Shown: positions 11,328 through 27,703 of the stretch, piece after piece | Layout: each line of letters starts with the position of its first letter | Numbering within the stretch: position 1 is the stretch's first letter | Source: Megachile rotundata | Taxonomy: Eukaryota > Arthropoda > Insecta > Hymenoptera > Megachilidae | Direction of reading: 5' to 3' | Length of the DNA: 64,000 bases | NCBI RefSeq assembly: GCF_050947335.1 | Contig: NW_027473342.1 | Location: 1,302,001 to 1,366,000 of the forward strand | The notes under the pieces: model-generated | Told to the model about the DNA's origin: nothing | Seen by the model: the letters and a program-made list of their open reading frames with translations, nothing else | Database searches by the model: none | Translations under genes and position numbers: made by a program

Positions 11328-14300
11328 AACTGCAAAATCACACAATGACACAATCACACAATCACACACGCACACAATCACACAGTCACAATCACACAAT
11401 CACAATCACACAATCACAATCACACAGTCACAATCACACAATCACAATCACACAATCACACAAGCACACAATTACACAATCACACAATCACACAATCACA
11501 CAATCACACAATCACACAATCACACAATCACACAATCACACAATCACACAATCACACAATCACACAATCACACAATCACACAATCACACAATCACACTAT
11601 CACACAATCACACAATCACAATCACACAGTCCCAATCACACAATCACAATCACACAATCACACAAGCACACAAACACACAATCTCACAATCACACAATCA
11701 CACAATCACACAATCACACAATCACACAATCACACAATCACACAATCACACAATCACACAATCACACAATCACACAATCACACAATCACACAATCACACA
11801 ATCACACAATCACACAACCACACAATCACACAATCACCTAATCACACAATCACACAATCTCACAACCACACAATCACACAATCACACAAGCACACAATCA
11901 CTCAATCACACAATCACACACTCACACAATCACACAGTCACAATCACACAATCACAATCACACAATCACAATCACACAATCACAATCACACAATCACAAT
12001 CACACAATCACAATCACACAATCACAATCACACAACCACAATCGCACAATCACAATTACACAATCACACAATCACACAATCACACAATCACACAATCACA
12101 CAATCACACAATCACACCATCACACAATCACACAATCACACAATCACACAATCACGCAGTCACAATCACGCAATCACAATCATGCAATCACACATTCACG
12201 GTCACATTAACACGATCACACAATCACGATCGCACAATCACGGTCACACAATCACGGTCACACAACCACACAATCACACAATCACACCATCACACAATCA
12301 CACAATCACACAATCACCTAATCACACAATCACACAATCTCACATCCACACAATCACACAATCACACAATCACTCAATCACACAATCACACAATCACACA
12401 ATCACACAATCACACAATCACACAATCACACAATCACACAATCACACAATCACACAATCACACAATCACACAATCACACAATCACACAAACACACAATCT
12501 CACAATCACACAATCACACAATCACACAATCACAATCGCACAATCACAATTACACAATCACACAATCACACAATCACACAATCACACAATCACACAATCA
12601 CACAATCACACAATCACACAATCACACAACCGCAAAATCACACAATGACACAATCACACAATCACACACACACACAATCACACAGTCACAATCACACAAT
12701 CACAATCACACAATCACAATCACACAGTCACAATCACACAATCACAATCACACAATCACACAAGCACACAAACACACAATCTCACAATCACACAATCACA
12801 CAATCACACAATCACAATTGCACAATCACAATTACACAATCACACAATCACACAATCACACAATCACACAATCACACAATTACACAATCACACAATCACA
12901 CAATCACACAATCACACAATCACACAATCGCACAATCACACAATCACACAATCACACAATCACACTATCACACAATCACACAATCACAATCGCACAATCA
13001 CAATTACACAATCACACAATCACACAATCACACAATCACACAATCACACAATCACACAATCACACAATCACACAATCACACAACCGCAAAATCACACAAT
13101 GACACAATCACACAATCACACACACACACAATCACACAGTCACAATCACACAATCACAATCACACAATCACAATCACACAGTCACAATCACACAATCACA
13201 ATCACACAATCACACAAGCACACAAACACACAATCTCACAATCACACAATCACACAATCACACAATCACACAATCACACAATCACACAATCACACAATCA
13301 CACAATCACACAATCACACAATCACACAATCACACAATCACACAATCACACAATCACACAATCACACAATCACACAATCACACAATCACACAATCACCTA
13401 ATCACACAATCACACAATCTCACAACCACACAATCACACAATCACACAAGCACACAATCACTCAATCACACAATCACACACTCACACAATCACACAGTCA
13501 CAATCACACAGTCACAATCACACAATCACAATCACACAATCACAATCACACAATCACAATCACACAATCACAATCACACAATCACAATCACACAATCACA
13601 ATCACACAACCACAATCGCACAATCACAATTACACAATCACACAATCACACAATCACACAATCACACAATCACACAATCACACAATCACACAATCACACA
13701 ATCACACAATCACACAATCACACAATCACACAATCACACAGTTACACAATCACACAATCACACAATCACACAATCACACAGTCACACAATCACACAATCA
13801 CACAATCACACAATCACACAATCACACAATCACACAATCACCTAATCACACAATCACACAATCTCACAACCACACAATCACACAATCACACGATCACACA
13901 ATCACACAATCACACAATCACACAATCACACAATCACACAATCACACAGTCACACAATCACCTAATCACACAATCACACAATCTCACAACCACACAATCA
14001 CACAAGCACACAATCACTCAATCACACAATCACACACTCACACAATCACACAGTCACAATCACACAATCACAATCACACAATCACAATCACACAATCACA
14101 ATCACACAATCACAATCACACAATCACAATCACACAATCACAATCACACAATCACAATCACACAATCACAATCACACAATCACAATCACACAATCACACA
14201 ATCACACGATCACGCAATCACACATTCACACAATCACACAATCACACCATCACACAATCACACAATCACACAATCACACAATCACGCAGTCACAATCACG

Positions 14301-15121
14301 CAATCGCAATCACGCAATCACAATCATGCAATCACACATTCACGGTCACACTAACACGATCACACAATCACGATCACACAATCACGGTCACACAATCACG
14401 GTCACACAACCACACAATCACACAATCACACCATCACACAATCACACAATCACACAATCACACAATTACACAATCACAATCACACAATCACAATCACACA
14501 ATCACAATCACACAATCACACAAGCACACAAACACACAATCTCACAATCACACAATCACACAATCACACAATCACACAATCACAATCGCACAATCACAAC
14601 TACACAATCACACAATCACACAATCACACAATCACACAATCACACAAACACACAAACTCACAATCACACAATCACACAATCACACAATCACACAATCACA
14701 ATCGCACAATCACAATTACACAATCACACAATCACACAATCACACAATCACACAATCACACAATCACACAATCACACAATCATACAATCACACAATCACA
14801 CAATCACACAATCACACAGTCACACAATCACACAATCACACAATGACACAATCACACAATCACACAATCACCTAATCACACAATCACACAATCTCACATC
14901 CACACAATCACACAATCACACAATCACTCAATCACACAATCACACAATCACACAATCACACAATCACACAATCACACAATCACACAATCACACAATCACA
15001 CAATCACACAATCACACAATCACACAATCACACAATCACACAATCACACAATCACACAATCACACAATCACACAATCACACAATCACACAATCACACAAT
15101 CACACAATCACACAATCACAC
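11328..15121 (+). repeat. 3.8-kb module, copy 1
   Basis: Cassette order: P (AACTGC, ATG 11345, with its CA run broken as ACACGCACAC), CACAGTCCCAATC at 11629, K, octamers, W near 11836, 14-mers 11930-12040, Q (12154-12268, ATG 12182, private ACATTAACACGATC and CACGATCGCAC), W, P (12645), N with ATTGCAC near 12817, P (13099), W, 14-mers 13490-13610, N, CAGTTACAC at 13741, two W words, 14-mers 14050-14190, Q (14204-14414, ATG 14326), K, N, W, octamers. The same order repeats immediately to the right at 3,794-3,810 bp. Confidence 0.86.
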
Positions 15122-17850
15122 AACTGCAAAATCACACAATGACACAATCACACAATCACACACACACACAATCACACAGTCACAATCACACAATCACAAT
15201 CACACAATCACAATCACACAGTCACAATCACACAATCACAATCACACAATCACACAAGCACACAATTACACAATCACACAATCACACAATCACACAATCA
15301 CACAATCACACAATCACACAATCACACAATCACACAATCACACAATCACACAATCACACAATCACACAATCACACAATCACACAATCACACAATCACACA
15401 ATCACACTATCACACAATCACACAATCACAATCACACAGTCCCAATCACACAATCACAATCACACAATCACACAAGCACACAAACACACAATCTCACAAT
15501 CACACAATCACACAATCACACAATCACACAATCACACAATCACACAATCACACAATCACACAATCACACAATCACACAATCACACAATCACACAATCACA
15601 CAATCACACAATCACACAACCACACAATCACACAATCACCTAATCACACAATCACACAATCTCACAACCACACAATCACACAATCACACAAGCACACAAT
15701 CACTCAATCACACAATCACACACTCACACAATCACACAGTCACAATCACACAATCACAATCACACAATCACAATCACACAATCACAATCACACAATCACA
15801 ATCACACAATCACAATCACACAATCACAATCACACAACCACAATCGCACAATCACAATTACACAATCACACAATCACACAATCACACAATCACACAATCA
15901 CACAATCACACAATCACACCATCACACAATCACACAATCACACAATCACACAATCACGCAGTCACAATCACGCAATCACAATCATGCAATCACACATTCA
16001 CGGTCACATTAACACGATCACACAATCACGATCGCACAATCACGGTCACACAATCACGGTCACACAACCACACAATCACACAATCACACCATCACACAAT
16101 CACACAATCACACAATCACCTAATCACACAATCACACAATCTCACATCCACACAATCACACAATCACACAATCACTCAATCACACAATCACACAATCACA
16201 CAATCACACAATCACACAATCACACAATCACACAATCACACAATCACACAATCACACAATCACACAATCACACAATCACACAATCACACAATCACACAAA
16301 CACACAATCTCACAATCACACAATCACACAATCACACAATCACAATCGCACAATCACAATTACACAATCACACAATCACACAATCACACAATCACACAAT
16401 CACACAATCACACAATCACACAATCACACAATCACACAACCGCAAAATCACACAATGACACAATCACACAATCACACACACACACAATCACACAGTCACA
16501 ATCACACAATCACAATCACACAATCACAATCACACAGTCACAATCACACAATCACAATCACACAATCACACAAGCACACAAACACACAATCTCACAATCA
16601 CACAATCACACAATCACACAATCACAATTGCACAATCACAATTACACAATCACACAATCACACAATCACACAATCACACAATCACACAATTACACAATCA
16701 CACAATCACACAATCACACAATCACACAATCACACAATCGCACAATCACACAATCACACAATCACACAATCACACTATCACACAATCACACAATCACAAT
16801 CGCACAATCACAATTACACAATCACACAATCACACAATCACACAATCACACAATCACACAATCACACAATCACACAATCACACAATCACACAACCGCAAA
16901 ATCACACAATGACACAATCACACAATCACACACACACACAATCACACAGTCACAATCACACAATCACAATCACACAATCACAATCACACAGTCGCAATCA
17001 CACAATCACAATCACACAATCACACAAGCACACAAACACACAATCTCACAATCACACAATCACACAATCACACAATCACACAATCACACAATCACACAAT
17101 CACACAATCACACAATCACACAATCACACAATCACACAATCACACAATCACACAATCACACAATCACACAATCACACAATCACACAATCACACAATCACA
17201 CAATCACCTAATCACACAATCACACAATCTCACAACCACACAATCACACAATCACACAAGCACACAATCACTCAATCACACAATCACACACTCACACAAT
17301 CACACAGTCACAATCACACAGTCACAATCACACAATCACAATCACACAATCACAATCACACAATCACAATCACACAATCACAATCACACAATCACAATCA
17401 CACAACCACAATCGCACAATCACAATTACACAATCACACAATCACACAATCACACAATCACACAATCACACAATCACACAATCACACAATCACACAATCA
17501 CACAATCACACAATCACACAATCACACAATCACACAATCACACAGTTACACAATCACACAATCACACAATCACACAATCACACAATCACACAATCACCTA
17601 ATAACACAATCACACAATCTCACAACCACACAATCACACAATCACACAATCACACAATCACACAATCACACAATCACACAATCACCTAATCACACAATCA
17701 CACAATCTCACAACCACACAATCACACAAGCACACAATCACTCAATCACACAATCACACACTCACACAATCACACAGTCACAATCACACAATCACAATCA
17801 CACAATCACAATCACACAATCACAATCACACAATCACAATCACACAACCA
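15122..17850 (+). repeat. 3.8-kb module, copy 2 (right part missing)
   Basis: Matches copy 1 landmark by landmark: P 11345/15139 (3,794), CAGTCCC 11631/15441 (3,810), Q 12182/15984 (3,802), P 12645/16455 and 13099/16909 (3,810), CAGTTACAC 13741/17545 (3,804). The steps between these offsets are sums of 8 and 14. Copy 2 keeps the private ACATTAACACGATC and CACGATCGCAC. One point difference is CAGTCGCAATC near 16990 against CAGTCACAATC in copy 1. After about 17,850 it runs into an N word where copy 1 has its second Q. Confidence 0.86.
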
Positions 17851-18352
17851 CAATCGCACAATCACAATTACACAATCACACAATCACACAATCACACAAT
17901 CACACAGTCACACAATCACACAATCACACAATCACACAATCACACAATCACACAATCACCTAATCACACAATCACACAATCACACAATCACACAATCACA
18001 CAATCACACAATCACACAATCACACAATCACAATCGCACAATCACAATTACACAATCACACAATCACACATCACACAATCACACAATCACACAATCACAC
18101 AGTCACACAATCACACAATCACACAATCACACAATCACACAATCACAATCGCACAATCACAATCACACAATCACAATCACACAATCACAATCACACAATC
18201 ACACAAGCACACAATCACACAATCACACAATCACACAATCACACAATCACACAAACACACAATCACACAATCACACAATCACAATCGCACAATCGCAATT
18301 ACACAATCACACAATCACACAATCACACAATCACACAATCACACAATCACAC
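17851..18352 (+). repeat. Junction segment of octamers with N words
   Basis: N words near 17853, 18031 and 18281, the last as ATCGCAATTACAC. W near 17956 lacks the following ATCTCACAACC. Short 14-mers lie at 18140-18200. The segment separates the 3.8-kb pair from the larger higher-order repeat and contains the 1-base deletion near 18070. Confidence 0.75.
18065..18076 (+). other. Single-base deletion breaking octamer phase
   Basis: The sequence reads CACACATCACAC where CACACAATCACAC is expected, so one A is missing and the unit is 7 bp. Nearly every other length change I could measure in the window is a multiple of a whole unit. Confidence 0.85.
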
Positions 18353-19974
18353 AACCGCAAAATCACACAATGACACAATCACACAATCACACACACACAC
18401 AATCACACAGTCACAATCACACAGTCACAATCACACAATCACAATCACACAGTCACAATCACACAATCACAATCACACAATCACACAAGCACACAATCAC
18501 ACAATCACACAATCTCACAACCACACAGTCACACAATCACACAATCACTCAATCACACAATCACACAATCACACAATCACACAATCACACAATCACACAA
18601 TCACACAATCACACAATCACACAATCACACAATCACACAATCACACAAACACACAATCTCACCTTCACACAATCACACAATCACACAATCACACAATCAC
18701 AATCGCACAATCACAATTACACAATCACACAATCACACAATCACACAATCACACAATCACACAAACACACAATCTCACAATCACACAATCACACAATCAC
18801 ACAGTCACACAATCACACAATCACACAATCACGTAATCACACAATCACACAATCTCACAACCACACAATCACACAATCACACAATCACTCAATCACACAA
18901 TCACACAATCACACAATCACACAATCACACAATCACACAATCACACAATCACACAATCACACAATCACACAATCACACAATCACACAAACACACAATCTC
19001 ACAATCACACAATCACACAATCACACAATCACACAATCACAATCGCACAATCACAATTACACAATCACACAATCACACAATCACACAACCGCAAAATCAC
19101 ACAATGACACAATCACACAATCACACACACACACAATCACACAGTCACAATCACACAATCACAATCACACAATCACAATCACACAATCACAATCACACAG
19201 TCACAATCACACAATCACATTCACACAATCACACAAGCACACAATCTCACAATCACACAATCACACAATCACACAATCACACACTCACCTAATCACACAA
19301 TCACACAATCACACAATCACACAATCACACAATCACACAATCACACAATCACACAATCACACAATCACACAATCACGGTCACACAATCACACATTCACAC
19401 AATCACACAATCACTCAATCACACAATCACACAATCACACAATAACACAATCACACAATCACACAATCACACAATCACACAATCACACAATCACACAACC
19501 ACACCACCACACAACTATACAAGCGCACAATCACTCAATCACACAATCACACACTCACACAATCACACAGTCACAATCACACAATCACACAATCACACAG
19601 TCACAATCACACAATCACACAATCCCACAATCACACAATCACACAATCACACAATCACACAATCACACAATCACACAATCACACAATCACACAATCACAC
19701 AATCACACAATCACACAATCACACAATCACACAATCACAATCGCACAATCACAATTACACAATCACACAATCACACAATCACACAATCACACAATGACAC
19801 AATCACACAGTCACACAATCACACAATCACACAATCACACAATCACACAATCACACAATCACACAATCACACAATCACAATCGCACAATCACAATCACAC
19901 AATCACAATCACACAATCACAATCACACAATCACACAAGCACACAATCACACACTCACACAATCACACAGTCAC

Positions 19975-21075
19975 AATCACACAATCATAATCACACAATC
20001 ACACAATCACAATCAAACAATCCCAATCACACAATCACAATCACACAATCACAATCACACAATCACAATCACACAATCACAATCACACAATCACAATCAC
20101 ACAATCACAATCACACAATCACAATCACACAATCACAATCACACAATCACAATCACACAATCACAATCACACAATCACAATCACACAATCACAATCACAC
20201 AATCACAATCACACAATCACAATCACACAATCACAATCACACAATCACAATCACACAATCACAATCACACAATCACAATAACACAATCACAATCACACAA
20301 TCACAATCACACAATCACAATCACACAATCACAATCACACAATCACAATCACACAATCACAATCACACAATCACAATCACACAATCACAATCACACAATC
20401 ACAATCACACAATCACAATCACACAATCACAATCACACAATCACAATCACACAATCACAATCACACAATCACAATCACACAATCACAATCACACAATCAC
20501 AATCACACAATCACAATCACACAATCACAATCACACAATCACAATCACACAATCACAATCACACAATCACAATCACACAATCACAATCACACAATCACAA
20601 TCACACAATCACAATCACACAATCACAATCACACAATCACAATCACACAATCACAATCACACAATCACAATCACACAATCACAATCACACAATCACAATC
20701 ACACAATCACAATCACACAATCACAATCACACAATCACAATCACACAATCACACAATCACACAATCACAATCACACAATCACACAATCACAATCACACAA
20801 TCACAATCACACAATCACAATCACACAATCACAATCACACAATCACACAATCACAATCACACAATTACAATCACACAATCACAATCACACAATCACAATC
20901 ACACAATCACAATCACACAATCACAATCACACAATCACAATCACACAATCACAATCACACAATCACAATCACACAATCACAATCACACAATCACAATCAC
21001 ACAATCACAATCACACAATCACAATCACACAATCACAATCACACAATCACAATCACACAATCACAATCACACAAT
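19975..21075 (+). repeat. 14-mer array in copy A, first
   Basis: Opens with GTCACAATC, ATCATAATC, ATCAAACAATCCC (CCC at 20022) and ends at ACAAGCACAC. A 14-mer with ATAACAC begins at 20278, 256 bases after CCC. Near 20750-20870 a few extra octamers and an ATTACAATC unit break the period. Confidence 0.88.
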
Positions 21076-22069
21076 CACACAAGCACACAATCACACAATC
21101 TCACAATCACACAATCACACAATCACACAATCACACAATCACAATCGCACAATCACAATTACACAATCACACAATCACACAATCACACAACCGCAAAATC
21201 ACACAATGACACAATCACACAATCACACACACACACAATCACACAGTCACAATCACACAATCACAATCACACAATCACAATCACACAGTCACAATCACAC
21301 AATCACAATCACACAATCACACAAGCACACAATCTCACAATCACACAATCACACAATCACACAATCACACACTCACCTAATCACACAATCACACAATCAC
21401 ACAATCACACAATCACACAATCACACAATCACACAATCACACAATCACACAATCACACAATCACACAATCACGGTCACACAATCACACATTCACACAATC
21501 ACACAATCACTCAATCACACAATCACACAATCACACAATAACACAATCACACAATCACACAATCACACAATCACACAATCACACAATCACACAACCACAC
21601 AACCACACAACTATACAAGCGCACAATCACTCAATCACACAATCACACACTCACACAATCACACAGTCACAATCACACAATCACACAATCACACAGTCAC
21701 AATCACACAATCACACAATCCCACAATCACACAATCACACAATCACACAATCACACAATCACACAATCACACAATCACACAATCACACAATCACACAATC
21801 ACACAATCACACAATCACACAATCACACAATCACACAATCACACAATCACAATCGCACAATCACAATTACACAATCACACAATCACACAATCACACAATC
21901 ACACAATGACACAATCACACAGTCACACAATCACACAATCACACAATCACACAATCACACAATCGCACAATCACACAATCACAATCGCACAATCACAATC
22001 ACACAATCACAATCACACAATCACACAAGCACACAATCACACACTCACACAATCACACAGTCACAATCA

Positions 22070-23175
22070 CACAATCATAATCACACAATCACACAATCAC
22101 AATCAAACAATCCCAATCACACAATCACAATCACACAATCACAATCACACAATCACAATCACACAATCACAATCACACAATCACAATCACACAATCACAA
22201 TCACACAATCACAATCACACAATCACAATCACACAATCACAATCACACAATCACAATCACACAATCACAATCACACAATCACAATCACACAATCACAATC
22301 ACACAATCACAATCACACAATCACAATAACACAATCACAATCACACAATCACAATCACACAATCACAATCACACAATCACAATCACACAATCACAATCAC
22401 ACAATCACAATCACACAATCACAATCACACAATCACAATCACACAATCAAAATCACACAATCACAATCACACAATCACAATCACACAATCACAATCACAC
22501 AATCACAATCACACAATCACAATCACACAATCACAATCACACAATCACAATCACACAATCACAATCACACAATCACAATCACACAATCACAATCACACAA
22601 TCACAATCACACAATCACAATCACACAATCACAATCACACAATCACAATCACACAATCACAATCACACAATCACAATCACACAATCACAATCACACAATC
22701 ACAATCACACAATCACAATCACACAATCACAATCACACAATCACAATCACACAATCACAATCACACAATCACAATCACACAATCACAATCACACAATCAC
22801 AATCACACAATCACAATCACACAATCACAATCACACAATCACAATCACACAATCACAATCACACAATCACAATCACACAATCACAATCACACAATCACAC
22901 AATCACAATCACACAATCACAATCACACAATCACAATCACACAATCACAATCACACAATCACAATCACACAATCACACAATCACAATCACACAATTACAA
23001 TCACACAATCACAATCACACAATCACAATCACACAATCACAATCACACAATCACAATCACACAATCACAATCACACAATCACAATCACACAATCACAATC
23101 ACACAATCACAATCACACAATCACAATCACACAATCACAATCACACAATCACAATCACACAATCACAATCACACA
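22070..23175 (+). repeat. 14-mer array in copy A, second
   Basis: Same opening as the previous array (CCC at 22112) and the same ATAACAC unit (22326), now 214 bases apart: three 14-mers fewer. It contains one ATCAAAATC unit near 22449 and the ATTACAATC unit near 22993, and ends at ACAAGCACAC near 23183. Confidence 0.88.
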
Positions 23176-23784
23176 ATCACACAAGCACACAATCACACAA
23201 TCTCACAATCACACAATCACACAATCACACAATCACACAATCACAATCGCACAATCACACAATCACACAATCACACAATCACACAAACACACAATCTCAC
23301 AATCACACAATCACACAATCACACAGTCACACAATCACACAATCACACAATCACGTAATCACACAATCACACAATCTCACAACCACACAATCACACAATC
23401 ACACAATCACTCAATCACACAATCACACAATCACACAATCACACAATCACACAATCACACAATCACACAATCACACAATCACACAATCACACAATCACAC
23501 AATCACACAATCACACAAACACACAATCTCACAATCACACAATCACACAATCACACAATCACACAATCACAATCGCACAATCACACAATCACACAATCAC
23601 ACAATCACACAATCACACAATCACACAATCACACAATCACACAATCACACAATCACAATCGCACAATCACAATTACACAATCACACAATCACACAATCAC
23701 ACAATCACACAATGACACAATCACACAGTCACACAATCACACAATCACACAATCACACAATCACACAATCACACAATCACACAA

Positions 23785-24255
23785 TCACAATCGCACAATC
23801 ACAATCACACAATCACAATCACACAATCACAATCACACAATCACACAAGCACACAATCACACACTCACACAATCACACAGTCACAATCACACAATCATAA
23901 TCACACAATCACACAATCACAATCAAACAATCACAATCACACAATCACAATCACACAATCACAATCACACAATCACAATCACACAATCACAATCACACAA
24001 TCACAATCACACAATCACAATCACACAATCACAATCACACAATCACAATCACACAATCACAATCACACAATCACAATCACACAATCACAATAACACAATC
24101 ACAATCACACAATCACAATCACACAATCACAATCACACAATCACAATCACACAATCACAATCACACAATCACAATCACACAATCACAATCACACAATCAC
24201 AATCACACAATCACAATCACACAATCACAATCACACAATCACAATCACACAATCA
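23785..24255 (+). repeat. 14-mer array in copy A, third
   Basis: Opens after ATGACACAATCACACAGTC (ATG 23712) with ATCATAATC and ATCAAACAATC, here without CCC. ATAACAC lies near 24090. The array passes straight into octamers with no exit word. The matching array in copy B is 10,020 bases to the right at its start and one 14-mer shorter. Confidence 0.85.
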
Positions 24256-24724
24256 CACAATCACACAATCACACAATCACACAATCACAATCGCACAATC
24301 ACAATTACACAATCACACAATCACACAATCACACAATCACACAATCACACAATCACACAATCACACAATCACACAATCACACAATCACACAATCACACAG
24401 TCACACAATCACACAATCACACAATCACACAATCACACAATCACACAATCACACAATCACACAATCACCTAATCACACAATCACACAATCTCACAACCAC
24501 ACAATCACACAATCACGCAATCACTCAATCACACAATCACACAATCACACAATCACACAATCACACAATCACACAATCACACAATCACACAATCACACAA
24601 TCACACAATCACACAAACACACAATCTCACAATCACACAATCACACAATCACACAATCACACAATCACAATTACACAATCACACAATCACACAATCACAC
24701 AATCACACAATCACACAATCACAC

Positions 24725-25266
24725 AACCGCAAAATCACACAATGACACAATCACACAATCACACACACACACAATCACACAGTCACAATCACACAATCAC
24801 AATCACACAATCACAATCACACAGTCACAATCACACAATCACAATCACACAATCACACAAGCACACAAACGCACAATCTCACAATCACACAATCACACAA
24901 TCACACAATCACACAATCACAATCGCACAATCACAATTACACCATCACACAATCACACAATCACACAATCACACAATCACACAATCACACAATCACACAA
25001 TCACAATCACACAATCACACAAGCACACAAACACACAATCTCACAATCACACAATCACACAATCACACAATCACACAATCACAATCGCACAATCACAATT
25101 ACACAATCACACAATCACACAATCACACAATCACACAATCACACAATCACACAATCACACAATCACACAATCACACAATCACACAATCACACAATCACAC
25201 AATCACACAGTCACACAATCACACAATCACACAATCACACAATCACACAATCACACAATCACCTAA
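24725..25266 (+). repeat. P4 block (P with AAACGCAC and ATTACACCATC), copy A
   Basis: A P cassette followed by 14-mers, AGCACACAAACGCAC near 24860, N with ATTACACCATC near 24938-24950, octamers, K, a standard N, octamers and W. The AAACGCAC and CACCATC changes mark four copies starting at 24725, 34731, 44725 and 51795. Copies A and B translate to the same 174-codon open frame, so no coding-changing difference separates them here. Confidence 0.88.
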
Positions 25267-25960
25267 TCACACAATCACACAATCTCACAACCACACAATC
25301 ACGCAATCACACAATCACACAATCACACAATCACAATCGCACAATCACAATTACACAATCACATAATCACACAATCACACAATCACACAATCACACAATC
25401 ACACAATCACACAATCACACAATCACACAATCACACAATCACACAATCACACAATCACACAATCACACAATCACACAATCACACAATCACACAATCACAC
25501 AATCACACAAACACACAATCTCACAATCACACGATCACACAATCACACAATCACACAATCACAATCGCACAATCACAATTACACAATCACACAATAACAC
25601 AATCACACAATCACACAATCACACAATCACACAATCACACAATCACACAATCACACAATCACACAATCACACAATCACACAATCACACAATCACACAATC
25701 ACACAATCACACAATCACCTAATCACACAATCACACAATCTCACAACCACACAATCACACAAGCACACAGTCACTCAATCACACAATCACACACTCACAA
25801 AATCACACAGTCACAATCACACAATCACAATCACACAATCACAATCACACAATCACAATCACACAACCACAATCACACAATCACAATCACACAATCACAA
25901 TCACACAATCACAATCACACAATCACAATCACACAATCACAATCACACAATCACACAATC

Positions 25961-26150
25961 ACACGATCACGCAACCACACATTCACACAATCACACAATC
26001 ACACCATCACACAATCACACAATCACACAATCACACAATCACACAATCACGCAATCACAATCACGCAATCGCAATCACGCAATCACAATCATGCAATCAC
26101 ACATTCACGGTCACACAATCACGGTCACACAATCACGGTCACACAACCAC
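25961..26150 (+). repeat. Q cassette, late subtype, ATG 26091
   Basis: ACACGATCACGCAACCAC, ATTCACAC, CACCATC, CACGCAATC and ATCGCAATC units, CATGCAATCACACATTCACG, then three CGGTCAC units. The GCAACCAC lead-in and lack of ACTAACAC separate late Q cassettes from the early ones at 7882 and 14326. Confidence 0.88.
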
Positions 26151-26284
26151 ACAATCACACAATCACACAATCACACAATCACACAATCACACAATCACAC
26201 AATCACACAATCACACAATCACACAATCACACCATCACACAATCACACAATCACACAATCACACAATCACACAATCACTCAATC

Positions 26285-26640
26285 ACACAATCACACATTC
26301 ACACAATCACACAATCACACAATCACACAATCACACAATCACACAATCACACAATCACACAATCACACAATCACACAATCACACAATCACACAATCACAC
26401 AATCACACAATCACACAATCACACAATCACACAATCACACAATCACACAATCACACAATCACACAATCACACAATCACACAATCACACAATCACAAAATC
26501 ACACAATCACACAATCACAATCACACAATCACAATCACACAATCACAATCACACAATCACAATCACACAATCACAATCACACAATCACAATCACACAATC
26601 ACAATCACACAATCACAATCACACAATCACAATCACACAA
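26285..26640 (+). repeat. Octamer run passing into a short 14-mer array
   Basis: After ACTCAATC and ACATTCAC (near 26294), about 24 perfect octamers run to an ATCACAAAATC unit near 26493, followed by 14-mers to 26640 and the exit word ACAAGCACACAAACACAC. Confidence 0.85.
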
Positions 26641-27043
26641 TCACACAAGCACACAAACACACAATCTCACAATCACACAATCACACAATCACACAATCAC
26701 ACAACCACACAACCACACAATCATACAAGCGCACAATCACTCAATCACACAATCACACACTCACACAATCACACAGTCACAATCACACAATCACACAATC
26801 ACACAGTCACAATCACACAATCACACAATCCCACAATCACACAATCACACAATCACACAATCACACAATCACACAATCACACAATCACACAATCACACAA
26901 TCACACAATCATACAATCACACAATCACACAATCACAATCGCACAATCACAATTACACAATCACACAATCACAAAATCACACAATCACACAATCACACAA
27001 TCACACAATCACACAATCACACAATCACACAATCACACAATCA

Positions 27044-27657
27044 CACAATCACACAATCACACAATCACACAATCACACAATCACACAATCACAATCGCAC
27101 AATCACAATCACACAATCACAATCACACAATCACAATCACACAATCATAATCACACAATCACACAAGCACACAATCGCACACTCACACAATCACACAGTC
27201 ACAATCACACAATCACAATCACACAATCACAATCAAAGAATCACAATCACACAATCACATTCACACAATCACAATCACACAATCACAATCACACAATCAC
27301 AATCACACAATCACAATCACACAATCACAATCACACAATCACAATCACACAATCACAATCACACAATCACAATCACACAATCACAATCACACAATCACAA
27401 TCAGACAATCACAATCACACAATCACAATCACACAATCACAATCACACAATCACAATCACACAATCACAATCACACAATCAGAATCACACAATCACAATC
27501 ACACAATCACAATCACAATCACACAATCACAATCACACAATCACAATCACACAATCACAATCACACAATCACAATCACACAATCACAATCACACAATCAC
27601 AATCACACAATCACAATCACACAATCACAATCACACAATCACAATCACACAATCACA
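27044..27657 (+). repeat. 660-bp tandem duplication, left copy
   Basis: Starts in octamers, then ATCGCAC, 14-mers, ATCATAATC, AGCACACAATCGCACAC, GTCACAATC, R (AATCAAAGAATC, G at 27238), CACATTCAC, then 14-mers with CAGACAATC (G 27404), CAGAATC (G 27482) and a 6+6+8 unit near 27513. Reading base by base, 27044-27657 is identical to 27704-28317. Confidence 0.92.
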
Positions 27658-27703
27658 CAATCACACAATCACACAATCACACAATCACACAAACACACAA
27701 TCT

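Noticed and set aside
26085..26100. POU octamer or C/EBP-ATF type site at ATCATGCAATC
   Set aside because: It is one mismatch away from either consensus, and such near-matches are expected from a single substitution in the repeat. No other regulatory context is visible.
25961..26150. CENP-B box in the Q cassette
   Set aside because: The ATTCACGGTCAC core lacks the TTCG and CGGGA positions required by the CENP-B consensus.
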